This document shows, piece by piece, positions 29,603 through 39,228 of a stretch of 64,000 nucleotides of DNA. This stretch comes from Stutzerimonas balearica DSM 6083 (GTDB lineage Bacteria > Pseudomonadota > Gammaproteobacteria > Pseudomonadales > Pseudomonadaceae), in contig NZ_CP007511.1 in assembly GCF_000818015.1 (NCBI RefSeq), positions 2,242,501 through 2,306,500 of the forward strand, read 5' to 3'. Position numbers and translations under genes: made by a program. Position 1 is the stretch's first letter, and each line of letters opens with the position of its first letter. A model generated the notes under the pieces. The model saw only the letters and a list, made by a program, of their open reading frames with translations. It ran no database searches and was not told the DNA's origin.

Positions 29603-31561
29603 TCAGTAACCGCTAAACTCCCGGAATTTTTGGGAGTCGTGATGAGCGATCCATTCAGCCACATCATAAGGAACGTACAGTTTAAACTTGGCGCGAGATA
29701 TCGCAATGTACACAGCACAGATTCGTTGGTCGAACTCATTCACATCCCTGAACTTATTGACAGTGAGTAGCTGCGGCGTCAACAAAACTACGTCGAACTC
29801 CATCCCTCCAGCCTGTTCAGCCATCATAACCATACAACTATTGCCGGATTGACCAAGCATCCCTTTCAGCTGATTCATATCGGCAACATTGAAGCCTTTC
29901 TCTAGCTCTGCCTCCACCCATAAAAATGACTCATCGTACCGGTTGGCATCACAAACCTGCTGCCAGCTTGAAAACTCACTAAAGTCCAAATGCGGTCCAT
30001 CCGGTATCTGCTCAACACTGTAGAAATCTGGCTTGAACAATGCGATGGCAGTGGCCATGAACCTTTTGAGGTCTTTCTGCGCTTCAGTACTGGGGATTAA
30101 CGCGCGCCCTGCAGCATCCATCTGGATAATCCACTTCATCATGTCCCAGCGGGATGCAGCCAATACCACACAACCCTCAGGCGGCAAAAATCCTTGAGGA
30201 TAATACTTAACAGCGATATCAGTATTGCTAGCACCCTCAAAGGGAGTTTTGCCCTTACTAGAGTGACGGTAGATTAGAGGATTCACCAAACTTTCGACGT
30301 TACGGCCAGATCGAACAGAGTAGGCGATCTCACTTCGCCGGACCCCGCGCCCTCTGCTTACAAAAGCGCCCCCAGCTTGTTGATATTCATCCCCGAGCGT
30401 TATCAATACCTGGCGACCTCGCTCAATGATCTGCATAAGGGAAGCAGGAAGGTCCTGACTTTCGTCAATGAGTACGTGCGAGTACCGAGCCGGAACCACA
30501 CAGCCTGATAAGCTTGCACGCTTTATCATTAACAATGCGTCGAGTTCAACCAGACCGTACCAGGCAGGGTTTGACTCAAGGTAGCCCCATAGCTGGCTCG
30601 AATACTCAAGAACCACCCTAGCGTCCATGCTAGACAAAGGCTGGTTAAAATAAGGCAAGTGCTTTGTCGACAGGGTATAGTCTCTAGACCGACAATAGTT
30701 CTTGAGCACTTTAAGGCAAATGTTTAGCGTCGATTGTGTGTCATAGTCACGGACGCCAATGATGTTCAGTTCTTGTGACAATGCCCGCTTACTAAGAAAC
30801 TTAGGAAGTTCGTTCACGGGCTTGGGCTTGGGATCATTCAGCAAGAGCTGTGCGAATTCGATGAAGGTCAATCCGGCTTTACTGCCGTGAACGTCTCCAA
30901 TACGCTTACGAAGGGCCTCCAACTTTCCGGATGTGTGCGCCAACAATAACGCCCCGCCTGGACGCAAGCACTCCATCAAGGTGCCTAATAGGTGGCTCTT
31001 ACCGATACCCGCGTAACCTTGAACATGGAGGTCCTCATCCAGATTGGCACGGAAAGTCCTTACCAACTTATCCTGCGCAGGGCTTAACCAACGCTCGCGA
31101 TGCCGTGGCGTAATCATCTGTTCACTGAATGGATTGATACGTTTATAGTGACGCCCCCTAAATTCGAAATCCCATCTTCCATTGGGTAGCAAATAATCCC
31201 GCGCTGCGACCTCATCAGAGCTTAGAAAGCGTAAGTTTAAACTCTTGGCAACCTGACCACCGGAGCGTAACCTTCTTGGATCAAACAGCCGCTGCGCCTC
31301 TGAAAGCAACCCTCTAGCATCTGAATGCTGAGTACCAACCGCCCAAGCGATAAGCTTGCTCAAGTTCCTTTCAATCGAACTCGGCGTCAGCTCTTTTTTC
31401 TCTGCAACCGACAAGTGCTGAACAACCAAAATCGCGGCCAATTCAGCATCCGACAAAGTAGCTAGCCCGTTTGCATCTTTAGAGCCTAATAAACTTGCGC
31501 AAGTTTCACTTGCAACAGGCAAGAAAAGGGGGCTGGATAAATCAAAGTGCTCAGGATGCAT
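29603..31561 (-). CDS. SF1 (UvrD/Rep-like) helicase, unrecognised family
   Basis: A 652-residue protein. An N-terminal region of about 165 residues of unknown type precedes an SF1 helicase core. Motif I is GYAGIGKSHLLG (about residue 182), motif II LIDESQDLP (about 365), motif III TLGDEYQQAGG (about 387) and motif VI AVYIAISRAKFKLYVP (about 615). No nuclease motif is seen. It starts 35 bases after a small winged-helix-like gene, which in turn overlaps a third gene, so the three form one operon. Helicases in such cassettes often serve defence or element maintenance, but the specific role is unknown. Confidence 0.8.
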   Translation of the reverse strand: MHPEHFDLSSPLFLPVASETCASLLGSKDANGLATLSDAELAAILVVQHLSVAEKKELTPSSIERNLSKLIAWAVGTQHSDARGLLSEAQRLFDPRRLRSGGQVAKSLNLRFLSSDEVAARDYLLPNGRWDFEFRGRHYKRINPFSEQMITPRHRERWLSPAQDKLVRTFRANLDEDLHVQGYAGIGKSHLLGTLMECLRPGGALLLAHTSGKLEALRKRIGDVHGSKAGLTFIEFAQLLLNDPKPKPVNELPKFLSKRALSQELNIIGVRDYDTQSTLNICLKVLKNYCRSRDYTLSTKHLPYFNQPLSSMDARVVLEYSSQLWGYLESNPAWYGLVELDALLMIKRASLSGCVVPARYSHVLIDESQDLPASLMQIIERGRQVLITLGDEYQQAGGAFVSRGRGVRRSEIAYSVRSGRNVESLVNPLIYRHSSKGKTPFEGASNTDIAVKYYPQGFLPPEGCVVLAASRWDMMKWIIQMDAAGRALIPSTEAQKDLKRFMATAIALFKPDFYSVEQIPDGPHLDFSEFSSWQQVCDANRYDESFLWVEAELEKGFNVADMNQLKGMLGQSGNSCMVMMAEQAGGMEFDVVLLTPQLLTVNKFRDVNEFDQRICAVYIAISRAKFKLYVPYDVAEWIAHHDSQKFREFSGY

Positions 31562-31596
31562 ACTATCTCACAATTAAGAAAGGGCTCATCATTTGA

Positions 31597-31968
31597 TCAA
31601 TCCTTTTCATATTCATCATCAGTTACTCCCGATTCGTCGTCTATTTCGAACCAATCGACCTCTGAAATTTCTGTTGCAGGAGGGCATAGATTGACTGCTA
31701 CACGTAGAAAATCGTCTCGGGCAGAGCCATAGCGGGTATCGTTGAGCCACCCCAAATCGATCAACCTAGAGCGAATCAGTGACCTTGGCACACCAAGACG
31801 TTTACTCAGTTCAACAAGAAGAATATTGACGGTCGTAATATTTACTGGCTGGTGATCTACATATATGAGCCCATACCTGCGCCACTTGACCTCACATTTA
31901 TCGAGCAGATCCATTACATGCTCAGCCAGACTTTCGACTTCCTTCCACCTCTCATGTGAGTCACTCAT
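31597..31968 (-). CDS. Unknown 123-residue protein, winged-helix-like
   Basis: A small acidic protein starting MSDSHERWKEVESLAEH. The central stretch VELSKRLGVPRSLIRSRLID continuing LGWL looks like a helix-turn-helix. The C-terminus is strongly acidic (FEIDDESGVTDDEYEKD). I choose the ATG at 31968 because it overlaps the upstream stop as ATGAGTGA, a sign of translational coupling. No family recognised. It could regulate the cassette or bridge the helicase to DNA. Confidence 0.6.
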   Translation of the reverse strand: MSDSHERWKEVESLAEHVMDLLDKCEVKWRRYGLIYVDHQPVNITTVNILLVELSKRLGVPRSLIRSRLIDLGWLNDTRYGSARDDFLRVAVNLCPPATEISEVDWFEIDDESGVTDDEYEKD

Positions 31969-32422
31969 TACTGCCCTTACCCTTGACATCAAGCACGAAC
32001 TCATAGCTACCCAAAGTTCCTGACATCCCTCCTAGATAGTTATTATGCTCACTCGCTAGCTCTGTGCCCTTCATCTCGATGCAATACTGCAATTCGCAGA
32101 CTGCCATTTCAAGGAGCCTGCCCAGATCGGCAGCACTTTTTGCAGCTAGATGCAGCTGCAGATCAAACTTTTCTGAGGTAGAGGGCGATAAAGATGCGGC
32201 CGCTGCTGCTCGAAAATAAATTTCTTCTCGCTGATTTGCACCTTCAACCTGACTGTTCTTCGACCCACTAAGTAGTTCGGCATGTTCTTCGTCCATGAGA
32301 TCCAGCACCCTCGAAAGCTCCAGAGTTTTCGAGGGATTTAAATGCATCTGCTCCTTGATATCCAAACGACGAATCTGCCATTCCCGAATTTTGTCTCGGG
32401 TCAGACTATCAATTTCATCCAT
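31961..32422 (-). CDS. Unknown 153-residue protein, first gene of helicase cassette
   Basis: A soluble, helical and acidic protein starting MDEIDSLTRDKIREWQIRRL. I choose the ATG at 32422 since AGAGGG lies about ten bases before it. Upstream in-frame starts lack one. The C-terminal part (LLEMAVCELQYCIEMKGTEL) ends in GKGSNE. No known domain is visible. It opens a three-gene unit with the 123-residue protein and the SF1 helicase. Confidence 0.6.
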   Translation of the reverse strand: MDEIDSLTRDKIREWQIRRLDIKEQMHLNPSKTLELSRVLDLMDEEHAELLSGSKNSQVEGANQREEIYFRAAAAASLSPSTSEKFDLQLHLAAKSAADLGRLLEMAVCELQYCIEMKGTELASEHNNYLGGMSGTLGSYEFVLDVKGKGSNE

Positions 32423-32854
32423 GCCAGAGCCCTCTTGATGCCCGAATTTGAAGTATGCCAACCTTCAACTTCATGAATTTAATGGTGTTCTGCAAAAAAT
32501 CCGACGCATTGCAATACGGGTGGGACTTGAGCTGCTCATACCCCGGAATTCAGGACATGGGTGTTTGAGAACACTTAACCTGGAAATATCCCTAGCCCCC
32601 TCACTCAAAGCAATACTCTCCCAATAACAAAGTCGGACTATTTCTTGCTAAAAAAGACTGCCTTTAGTAATAAAAGCTACAGCAAAATTCTTCCCACCCC
32701 GCCTCACTGGGCGGCCTCGGCTAACCCCGGCACCGGGGCAATGGTCACTGCAGCTCCGGACTACAGCCCAAACTGCACGTTACCTTGACCTTCATTCCAT
32801 TTGAACTGTAATGGCCTACTGATCCCGGACACCGATTTAGGGGAAAATCCTTGC
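32423..32854. other. Non-coding region before the helicase cassette
   Basis: It should contain the minus-strand promoter of the helicase cassette. GC-rich hairpins occur near 32700-32760 (for example CCCCGGCACCGGGG). The last 60 bases adjoin the 3' end of the umuC fragment. No gene seen. Confidence 0.4.
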
Positions 32855-34023
32855 CTAGTTGCACCGCACCACCCACAACTGATCCAGCCTAGTCGTGAAA
32901 CTCTGGCTCATCATCTCCCGTCGCATGCCCCAGTCTGGCGCGGTGGTTACGCGGCCGGGCCGGAGGGTGTTGCGACCCCACTTGGCGTTGATTGCATCGA
33001 GCACGCCCATAACGCGCTCCGACGCAGCGGGCTGGGTTTGGGCGAATAGATCGTCGGTGTACTCGCCACGCTGGCACAGGTCCATCAGCAGGACCTCGGC
33101 CTTGCTGAACGAAAATCCCTCGCGATAGATGTGCTCCAAACCGGCGATCGCCGCTCGGGTGATGTATCGAGTGTCGTCGGTTGGATACGGCAGCTCACAC
33201 ACCACGCCTTTCGCAAACTTAGGCTCGTCGGGATTGAACATGCCGGTCCGGATGCTGATTCGGACACGCTTGCACAGTGACTGCTGGGCCCTCAGCTTCT
33301 CGCTGGCCCTGGCAGCGTATGCCGCCACTGCCTCCTTAATTGGCTCCAGCTCGCGCAAGCGCTTGCCGAACATCCGCGAGCAGCAGATTTCCTGTTTGGG
33401 TGGCGCGACGTCCTCCAGATCGAGGCACGGCGTCCCGCGCAGTTCGCGTGCGGTTTTCTCGATGACCACGCTGAATTTTTTGCGCAGGCTCCAGGCATCC
33501 GCGCTGGCTAGATCCCACGCAGTACGTATGCCCAACCTGTTCAGCTGCTCGGTCATACGGCGGCCGACACCCCATACATCGCCGACGTCAGTCACGCGCA
33601 GCACCTTGTCGCGCCGCACCGGGTCGCGAAGGTCCACTACCCCACCCGTCTGCTTCTGCCAGCGCTTCGCTGAATGGTTCGCTAGCTTGGCGAGCGTCTT
33701 GGTCCCCCCAATGCCCACCCCGACCGGGATACCTGTGCTGCGCAGTACCTCAGCGCGGATCCGCCTGCCGAGCACTTCGACGTCTGGCACACCGGTAAGG
33801 TCGGCAAACGACTCGTCGATTGAGTACACCTCAACCGCAGGCACCAGGCTCTTGATGACCGTCATGACGCGCTCGCTCATGTCGCCGTACAGCGCGTAAT
33901 TGCTGGAAAACACCACAACGCCCCAACGCTCCAGGTCGCGCCGGATCTGAAAATACGGCACGCCCATTTTGATACCGAGCTGCTTTGCCTCGGCCGAGCG
34001 CGCGATCACGCAGCCGTCATTGT
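32855..34023 (-). pseudogene. umuC: DNA polymerase V catalytic subunit, 5'-truncated
   Basis: About 390 residues match UmuC, a Y-family translesion polymerase of about 420. Homology begins at NDGCVIARSAEAKQLGIKMG and reaches the C-terminal LRPGRVTTAPDWGMRREMMS and TRLDQLWVVRCN. The first 35 or so residues are missing, including the DCNNFYASCE motif with a catalytic Asp, and an unrelated AT-rich sequence starts at about 34024. The second acidic motif SIDESFADLTG is present. It cannot act as a polymerase. No umuD is adjacent. Confidence 0.85.
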
Positions 34024-34429
34024 ATCTGAATGACTCTAACAGTTAGTAGATTGTAACATACTGTTTTATAAGCATTTTACCAGACTAACAATTTTTCAAT
34101 TTTTCGAGGCCTCTTGAAACCCTTCACGACCACTGTTCGAACGCCAACGTAACCATCGTCATCCCAGCAGGTCATGCGTACAGTCGCCCGCAAGCTGGCA
34201 AGGCCGATCTGATTGAGGTGGCAGAAAAGAGCGTTTGCTCACGGTAAGTGGGCACCCTCGTGCCGACGTGCAGAAATCAGCCGGACGCATACATCTAGCT
34301 AGGCGAACGGGGCATCACGCCTTGCCGGGGAGCCCAGCTGTGCAGCAACAGCTGGCTTTCCGGGTTGGCAAGCGCGTGAGCACGTCCTTTAGGTAGATCG
34401 AAAAAAGAAAGATTAATTTCCTCCCGGTT
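34024..34429. other. Non-coding junction region
   Basis: AT-rich for the first 90 bases beside the umuC break, then GC-rich. It has a hairpin CCAGCTGT/ACAGCTGG near 34345-34367. No gene recognised. Confidence 0.4.
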
Positions 34430-34461
34430 AAACCTCCACGTTGCTTAATGGGCGGAGGTTT
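34430..34461 (-). terminator. Stem-loop after the metal transporter gene
   Basis: AAACCTCC (34430-34437) pairs with GGAGGTTT (34454-34461), 12 bases beyond the transporter stop codon. The T-run is short. Confidence 0.5.
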
Positions 34462-34472
34462 GAGCATGATCA

Positions 34473-35372
34473 TCAAGCCTTCATGGCAAGAATTCGCCGA
34501 CCACCGTTGAGGACAAGCAGCCCGACAGCAAAACCAATGGCAAGGTCGGGATAAGGCGAACCCGTAAGCATCACCAGTAAGCCAGCAACAATAACCCCTA
34601 GGTTGGCCAATACATCGTTTGCTGAGAATATCCAGCTTGCTCGCATGTGAGCGCCACCATTCCGGTGTTTTGATATCAAGAGCAAACAGCCAACATTGGC
34701 CACAAGGGCGACCAGGCCAACCCCCATCATCAGCAATGACTCGGGTTCGCTGCCGAAAATAAATCTGCGCACAACTTCCAGTAAAACGCCTAACGCGAGC
34801 GCTATTTGTAGAAAGCCCGACAGATGTGCGGCCTTAAGCTGTAGACCCTTGCTCCGTCCAGCGGCATAGAAGGCAAGGCCATAAACAGCGGCATCGGCGA
34901 ACATATCCAGCGAATCCGCAATCAACCCTGTGGACTCAGCAATAACCCCAAGAACCAGCTCGGCTACAAACATAAGAGCGTTGATACCCAGCAAGGCTTT
35001 AAGCACTCTGGACTCGTCTAGAGCCTCCTGGGCGTCAGCCTGCCCTCTCTCCGCGACCTCGCTTGGTGCGCAAGCCCGCGTACCTATCAGGGTCGAGCCA
35101 AGGCCCAAGGAATCGAGCTTGTTAGCGTGCAGATCTATCGCCCCCGAGTGATAGACGTGAACGCGCCGTTGACTGAGATCGAAGGATAACGACTCGATAC
35201 CTTCCAGCCCCTCCAAAGCCAAGCGAATCATGCGCTCTTCAGAGGGACAGTCCATCTTGGGTACAGAAAACTCACTGACCCACGCAGCCCCATTGCTTGG
35301 GGTGGACACCTCATTCGACGGCGCAACGCTATTCGCACAACCACAAGCTTTGTCACCACTCATCCCGTTCAC
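34473..35372 (-). CDS. Cation transporter with N-terminal HMA-like domain
   Basis: A 299-residue inner-membrane protein. Residues 30-100 resemble a heavy-metal-associated domain, but the metal loop reads MDCPSEE, keeping only the first of the usual two Cys. The C-terminal 200 residues hold about six membrane helices of the cation diffusion facilitator fold, with ADSLDMFADAAVYG and SANDVLANLGVIVAG carrying the Asp-rich metal-site helices. It probably exports a divalent metal, or lead or cadmium, to the periplasm. A good ribosome site (AGGAGG) precedes the ATG, and a MerR-family type promoter lies upstream. Confidence 0.82.
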   Translation of the reverse strand: MNGMSGDKACGCANSVAPSNEVSTPSNGAAWVSEFSVPKMDCPSEERMIRLALEGLEGIESLSFDLSQRRVHVYHSGAIDLHANKLDSLGLGSTLIGTRACAPSEVAERGQADAQEALDESRVLKALLGINALMFVAELVLGVIAESTGLIADSLDMFADAAVYGLAFYAAGRSKGLQLKAAHLSGFLQIALALGVLLEVVRRFIFGSEPESLLMMGVGLVALVANVGCLLLISKHRNGGAHMRASWIFSANDVLANLGVIVAGLLVMLTGSPYPDLAIGFAVGLLVLNGGRRILAMKA

Positions 35373-35392
35373 CTCCTAACAAGTAGGCAGCC

Positions 35393-35423
35393 TGAATACA
35401 CCCTGTAGCAGGTACAGGGTCAA
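35393..35423 (-). promoter_or_regulatory. MerR-family (CadR/PbrR-like) promoter
   Basis: On the minus strand TTGACC (35418-35423) and TATTCA (35393-35398) are separated by 19 bp, the over-long spacer typical of MerR-controlled promoters. The dyad ACCCTGTA-GCAGG-TACAGGGT (35400-35420) fills the spacer. The dyad is close to the known CadR/PbrR type. It drives the cation transporter gene. No merR-family gene is present in the window. Confidence 0.75.
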
Positions 35424-35517
35424 CCATTGATCCCAGTCAGGCTATGCCCAAAATTGAGGTCTATATTGGAAAGTAGTGATTCACCCTCGATCAATCACCA
35501 GCTACAAGGAGCAGAAG

Positions 35518-36006
35518 ATGAAAGCATCCCAACTCGCCGCCGTCGCTTTGGCGGCAGCGCTTTTCCCCGCATTAGCCTCCGCGCAGCAGGACTCAACCGC
35601 TGCTAAATCGGCCCAACAGCAACCGATAAGCGTTGAGCAATTCGACCAAGAGATGGCAAAGGCACAAGAAAATCTCAAAAAAATGCAGGAGCAAATGAGC
35701 CAAATTCAGAAGTCCACCGACCCCGCTCAGCGCCAGAAGCTGATGCAAGAGCACCAAGCCATGATGCAACAAGGCATGCAGATGATGAATGGGATGCAGG
35801 GTAACGGGATGATGGGGTGTTGCGGGGGCGGCATGATGGGCGGCCATATGATGGGCTGGGGCCAAATGGGCAGTCACTACTCCCAGATGACGCCTGAGCA
35901 GATGAAGCAGCATCAATACATGATGGATAGGTACATGGGCATGCAGCAGATGATGATGGATCAGATGATGCAGCATCAGCAACACATGGGCATACCGCCT
36001 CGCTAA
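35518..36006 (+). CDS. Methionine-rich exported protein
   Basis: A precursor of 162 residues starting MKASQLAAVALAAALFPALA, a clear signal peptide with likely cleavage after ASA. The mature protein has a heptad-like helix (EMAKAQENLKKMQEQMSQIQ) followed by a Met-, His- and Gln-rich half with MMGCCGGGMMGGHMMGWGQM. Such Met/His clusters bind copper(I) or silver, so a periplasmic metal buffer is likely (inference). GGAGCAGAAG precedes the ATG. It is divergent from the cation transporter with 145 bp between them, which suggests a small metal-response module. Confidence 0.75.
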   Translation: MKASQLAAVALAAALFPALASAQQDSTAAKSAQQQPISVEQFDQEMAKAQENLKKMQEQMSQIQKSTDPAQRQKLMQEHQAMMQQGMQMMNGMQGNGMMGCCGGGMMGGHMMGWGQMGSHYSQMTPEQMKQHQYMMDRYMGMQQMMMDQMMQHQQHMGIPPR

Positions 36007-36070
36007 GCCCTCACGTCCACTCCACGGGGGAGCATCCTATTCCGCACTGTTAAGCGTCTGCCCAACTCAC

Positions 36071-36256
36071 CTAGCATGGGTTAGGCAGGCCCCACCGATG
36101 CGGCAGCAGCTGCTCGATCTCACTCGCCCGCTGCGTCGGCAACCGCGTGCGCACATCTTTCAAGTAGGCATACGGTTCATGCCCATTCATCCGCACCGAC
36201 TGGATCAAGCTCATGATTGCCGCCGCCCGCTTACGGTCATGCAGGTGATGGATCAA
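36071..36256 (-). pseudogene. IS66-family transposase, C-terminal remnant
   Basis: The frame contains AAAIMSLIQSVRMNGHEPYA and YLKDVRTRLPTQRASEIEQL, the C-terminal domain of IS66 TnpC transposases. Only about 60 residues remain. It is joined to a umuC remnant of the opposite direction near 36240. Confidence 0.8.
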
Positions 36257-36377
36257 GTCAACTCGAAATGGGGCCGTGGAACCCTGCGGCCAGGCCGTTG
36301 CCTGTTACCCCGAAGTGGAACATGAAGCGAGCCCCAGCTATACAACCCGGATCGATCAGCTATGGATGGTGAAATAA
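36240..36377 (+). pseudogene. Second umuC remnant, C-terminal end only
   Basis: VMDQVNSKWGRGTLRPGR continues, after a frameshift near 36300, into MKRAPSYTTRIDQLWMVK and a TAA at 36375-36377. This is the last 40 or so residues of a UmuC different from the fragment at 32855-34023, and in the opposite orientation. Confidence 0.75.
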
Positions 36378-36387
36378 GCCCCTGGGG

Positions 36388-36804
36388 CTACTTAGCCCCA
36401 GGCTTCGGTGCAAGCGTAACTACCTTACCTTGGGCAACGCCATCCAACTGGGCCAGCTCAATCATGAGGCGCTGGTTCACCGACGCGAGCCTGGCTAGCT
36501 CCTCAAGAAGCAGGCTGTTCTCCCCCCGGAGCGCCTTGTTCAGTTCTTTCTCCTTCATCAGTGCTTGATGCTTGGAGTCACGCTGGGCGCGCACCGACTT
36601 GCCCATAAGGTTGCGAATACGTTCCGCCACCGCAGGGTAGGTATTATGGATAAGACCCGGCGTGACTCCTGCGGCCCTGGCAACTGAGGAGATGCTGAGC
36701 TTTTGGTTGCCCTCGACCATGCCATCGATGACCTTGTCGAGTGCATCGGCTGTCTTTGGCCGAGATCGCCCAGTGGAGCGAGGCTCCGTCGCTTGCTTAG
36801 CCAT
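36388..36804 (-). CDS. TnpC-like (DUF6262-type) transposition accessory protein
   Basis: A 138-residue basic protein. The N-terminal half has a helix-turn-helix (LSISSVARAAGVTPGLIHNT), and the second half is a coiled coil (ELNKALRGENSLLLEELARL). This layout fits the TnpC accessory proteins that follow two tyrosine recombinases in Tn554-like elements. Its ATG overlaps the end of the TnpB-like fragment by eight bases. The recombinase genes are gone, so the element is immobile. Confidence 0.6.
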   Translation of the reverse strand: MAKQATEPRSTGRSRPKTADALDKVIDGMVEGNQKLSISSVARAAGVTPGLIHNTYPAVAERIRNLMGKSVRAQRDSKHQALMKEKELNKALRGENSLLLEELARLASVNQRLMIELAQLDGVAQGKVVTLAPKPGAK

Positions 36805-37258
36805 TCACAGCCCCTTCTTGCTCGTCGTCATCAGGGGATAGGCCTAGGCTGTTGATAACATCGAGCGCGACCTTCAAATCACGCTCGGCGCGCTGTCTTA
36901 CTGCTGGGCCTGCATCCTCAATTTTCATCAACTCCCGCTGTTGCGAGTAGATAGCATGCCAAGTGCCGGCGAATGTCTCATCAATCACCGAATGCTTGCA
37001 CCCAGGGCACCGTGTCGCCTCGTATAAGCCCGCACCTCCGCATCCGCGCTCTGTGGCAATGCACCAGCCATGGCCAGTCGCCCGAATATTCGCATGAGGC
37101 GCAGTTTGGGCCAGTAGAGCGGCCCTGTTCTTGACCGGAATAGCCCGCAACTCAACGATCCTCTCTCCTGCGCCTCCGGCCAATGGCTGATCGTCGAGCC
37201 AAGATTCAATCAGGTCGATTTTGAATTCGGTCATTTGCTGGAGGATCTCATCGAACAA
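36797..37258 (-). pseudogene. C-terminal piece of a large recombinase (TnpB-like)
   Basis: About 150 residues with a Cys-rich motif, GHGWCIATERGCGGAGLYEA followed by TRCPGCKHSVID, like the zinc-ribbon tail found at the C-terminus of large Tn554-type recombinases. The only possible start is a TTG at 37258 with no ribosome site. The catalytic tyrosine recombinase domain is absent, so I read it as a 3' remnant. It is coupled to the TnpC-like gene. Confidence 0.6.
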
Positions 37259-37332
37259 CGTCCGTCTAACAGGCTCGCCGTATAATAGAGGCTTGTGCTG
37301 ACCCTGTCAGAACGCTCTCAGCTTCCTTGCTT

Positions 37333-37731
37333 TCAGACGAAGGTGTACGAGCAGACCTTGTTGCCCGCCGGATCACGCAGGTAGGCCGCATAGGCACCCG
37401 GCAGGTGACCACGTGCGCCAGGTTGGCCCTCGTCAGTGCCGCCTGCGGCAAGGCCGGCGGCGTGGAAGGCATCCACTTCAGCGGGAGTGGCGGCCGCAAA
37501 GCCGATCGTCACGCCGTTACTGGAAGGCGCTTCACCATTGCCCGGGCGGGCGATGATGAAAGCCGGCTTTTCGCGACCGAAAAGTACCCATCCGTTGTTG
37601 AAAGGACCGAGGTTCTTGATGCCAAGAGCACCCAGAGCGGCGTCGTAGAACGCGACCGACTTCTGAAGGTCGGCAGCGCCGATAAAGATGTGCGAAAAGA
37701 TGCCATCGCCAGAAATGACAGGAGTGGACAT
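37333..37731 (-). CDS. VOC-superfamily (glyoxalase-like) protein
   Basis: A 132-residue protein with paired beta-alpha-beta-beta-beta units of the vicinal oxygen chelate fold (IFSHIFIGAADLQKSVAFYD, ending RDPAGNKVCSYTFV). The family includes glyoxalases, fosfomycin- and bleomycin-resistance proteins and dioxygenases. It is the last gene of a frmR-frmA unit, 43 bases after frmA. A role in clearing glutathione adducts or small aldehydes fits the context but is inference. Confidence 0.85.
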   Translation of the reverse strand: MSTPVISGDGIFSHIFIGAADLQKSVAFYDAALGALGIKNLGPFNNGWVLFGREKPAFIIARPGNGEAPSSNGVTIGFAAATPAEVDAFHAAGLAAGGTDEGQPGARGHLPGAYAAYLRDPAGNKVCSYTFV

Positions 37732-37774
37732 GATTAATTTCCTTGGTGGTTGGCGTTGAATGGGTAGTGGGCGG

Positions 37775-38908
<1,134 letters not shown>

Positions 38909-38943
38909 CTAAATTTTCCCTCACCGAGGGCACCCTGGTGCCT

Positions 38944-39168
38944 CTACCGCAGGTAGGAGCGGACGATGGAGATGGTCTCGTCAATGGACTTGTTCTGCGA
39001 ATCGCTCCTGATTTCGCTACTGGGAAACTCTTCCCGTAGATAGCCCTCCATAACCGTTGCCATCAATCCGTTGTCAGCCCCACGAACAGCTGCAAGCTGC
39101 TGAAGAATTGCAGGGCATTCAGCACCTGCATCGAGCGCTTGCTTCTTTTCTTCCGGGCCATGTGGCAC
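38944..39168 (-). pseudogene. frmR: FrmR-type repressor with internal deletion
   Basis: Member of the CsoR/RcnR/FrmR family of all-helical repressors, normally about 91 residues. Here only 74 codons remain. The start (PEEKKQAL, from a GTG) jumps directly to DAGAECPAILQQLAAVRGAD. About 17 residues normally found between these (a segment like TRVRRIRGQ-EALERAL) are missing in frame. The deleted part is helix 1, rich in the Arg residues that contact DNA. The formaldehyde-sensing Cys is kept. It probably cannot repress, leaving frmA constitutive (inference). Confidence 0.8.
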
Positions 39169-39228
39169 TCACCGCTTTTCACTCCAGATAAGCGGGGCCT
39201 GACGCCGAAGAGACAGGCCCTCAACTCA

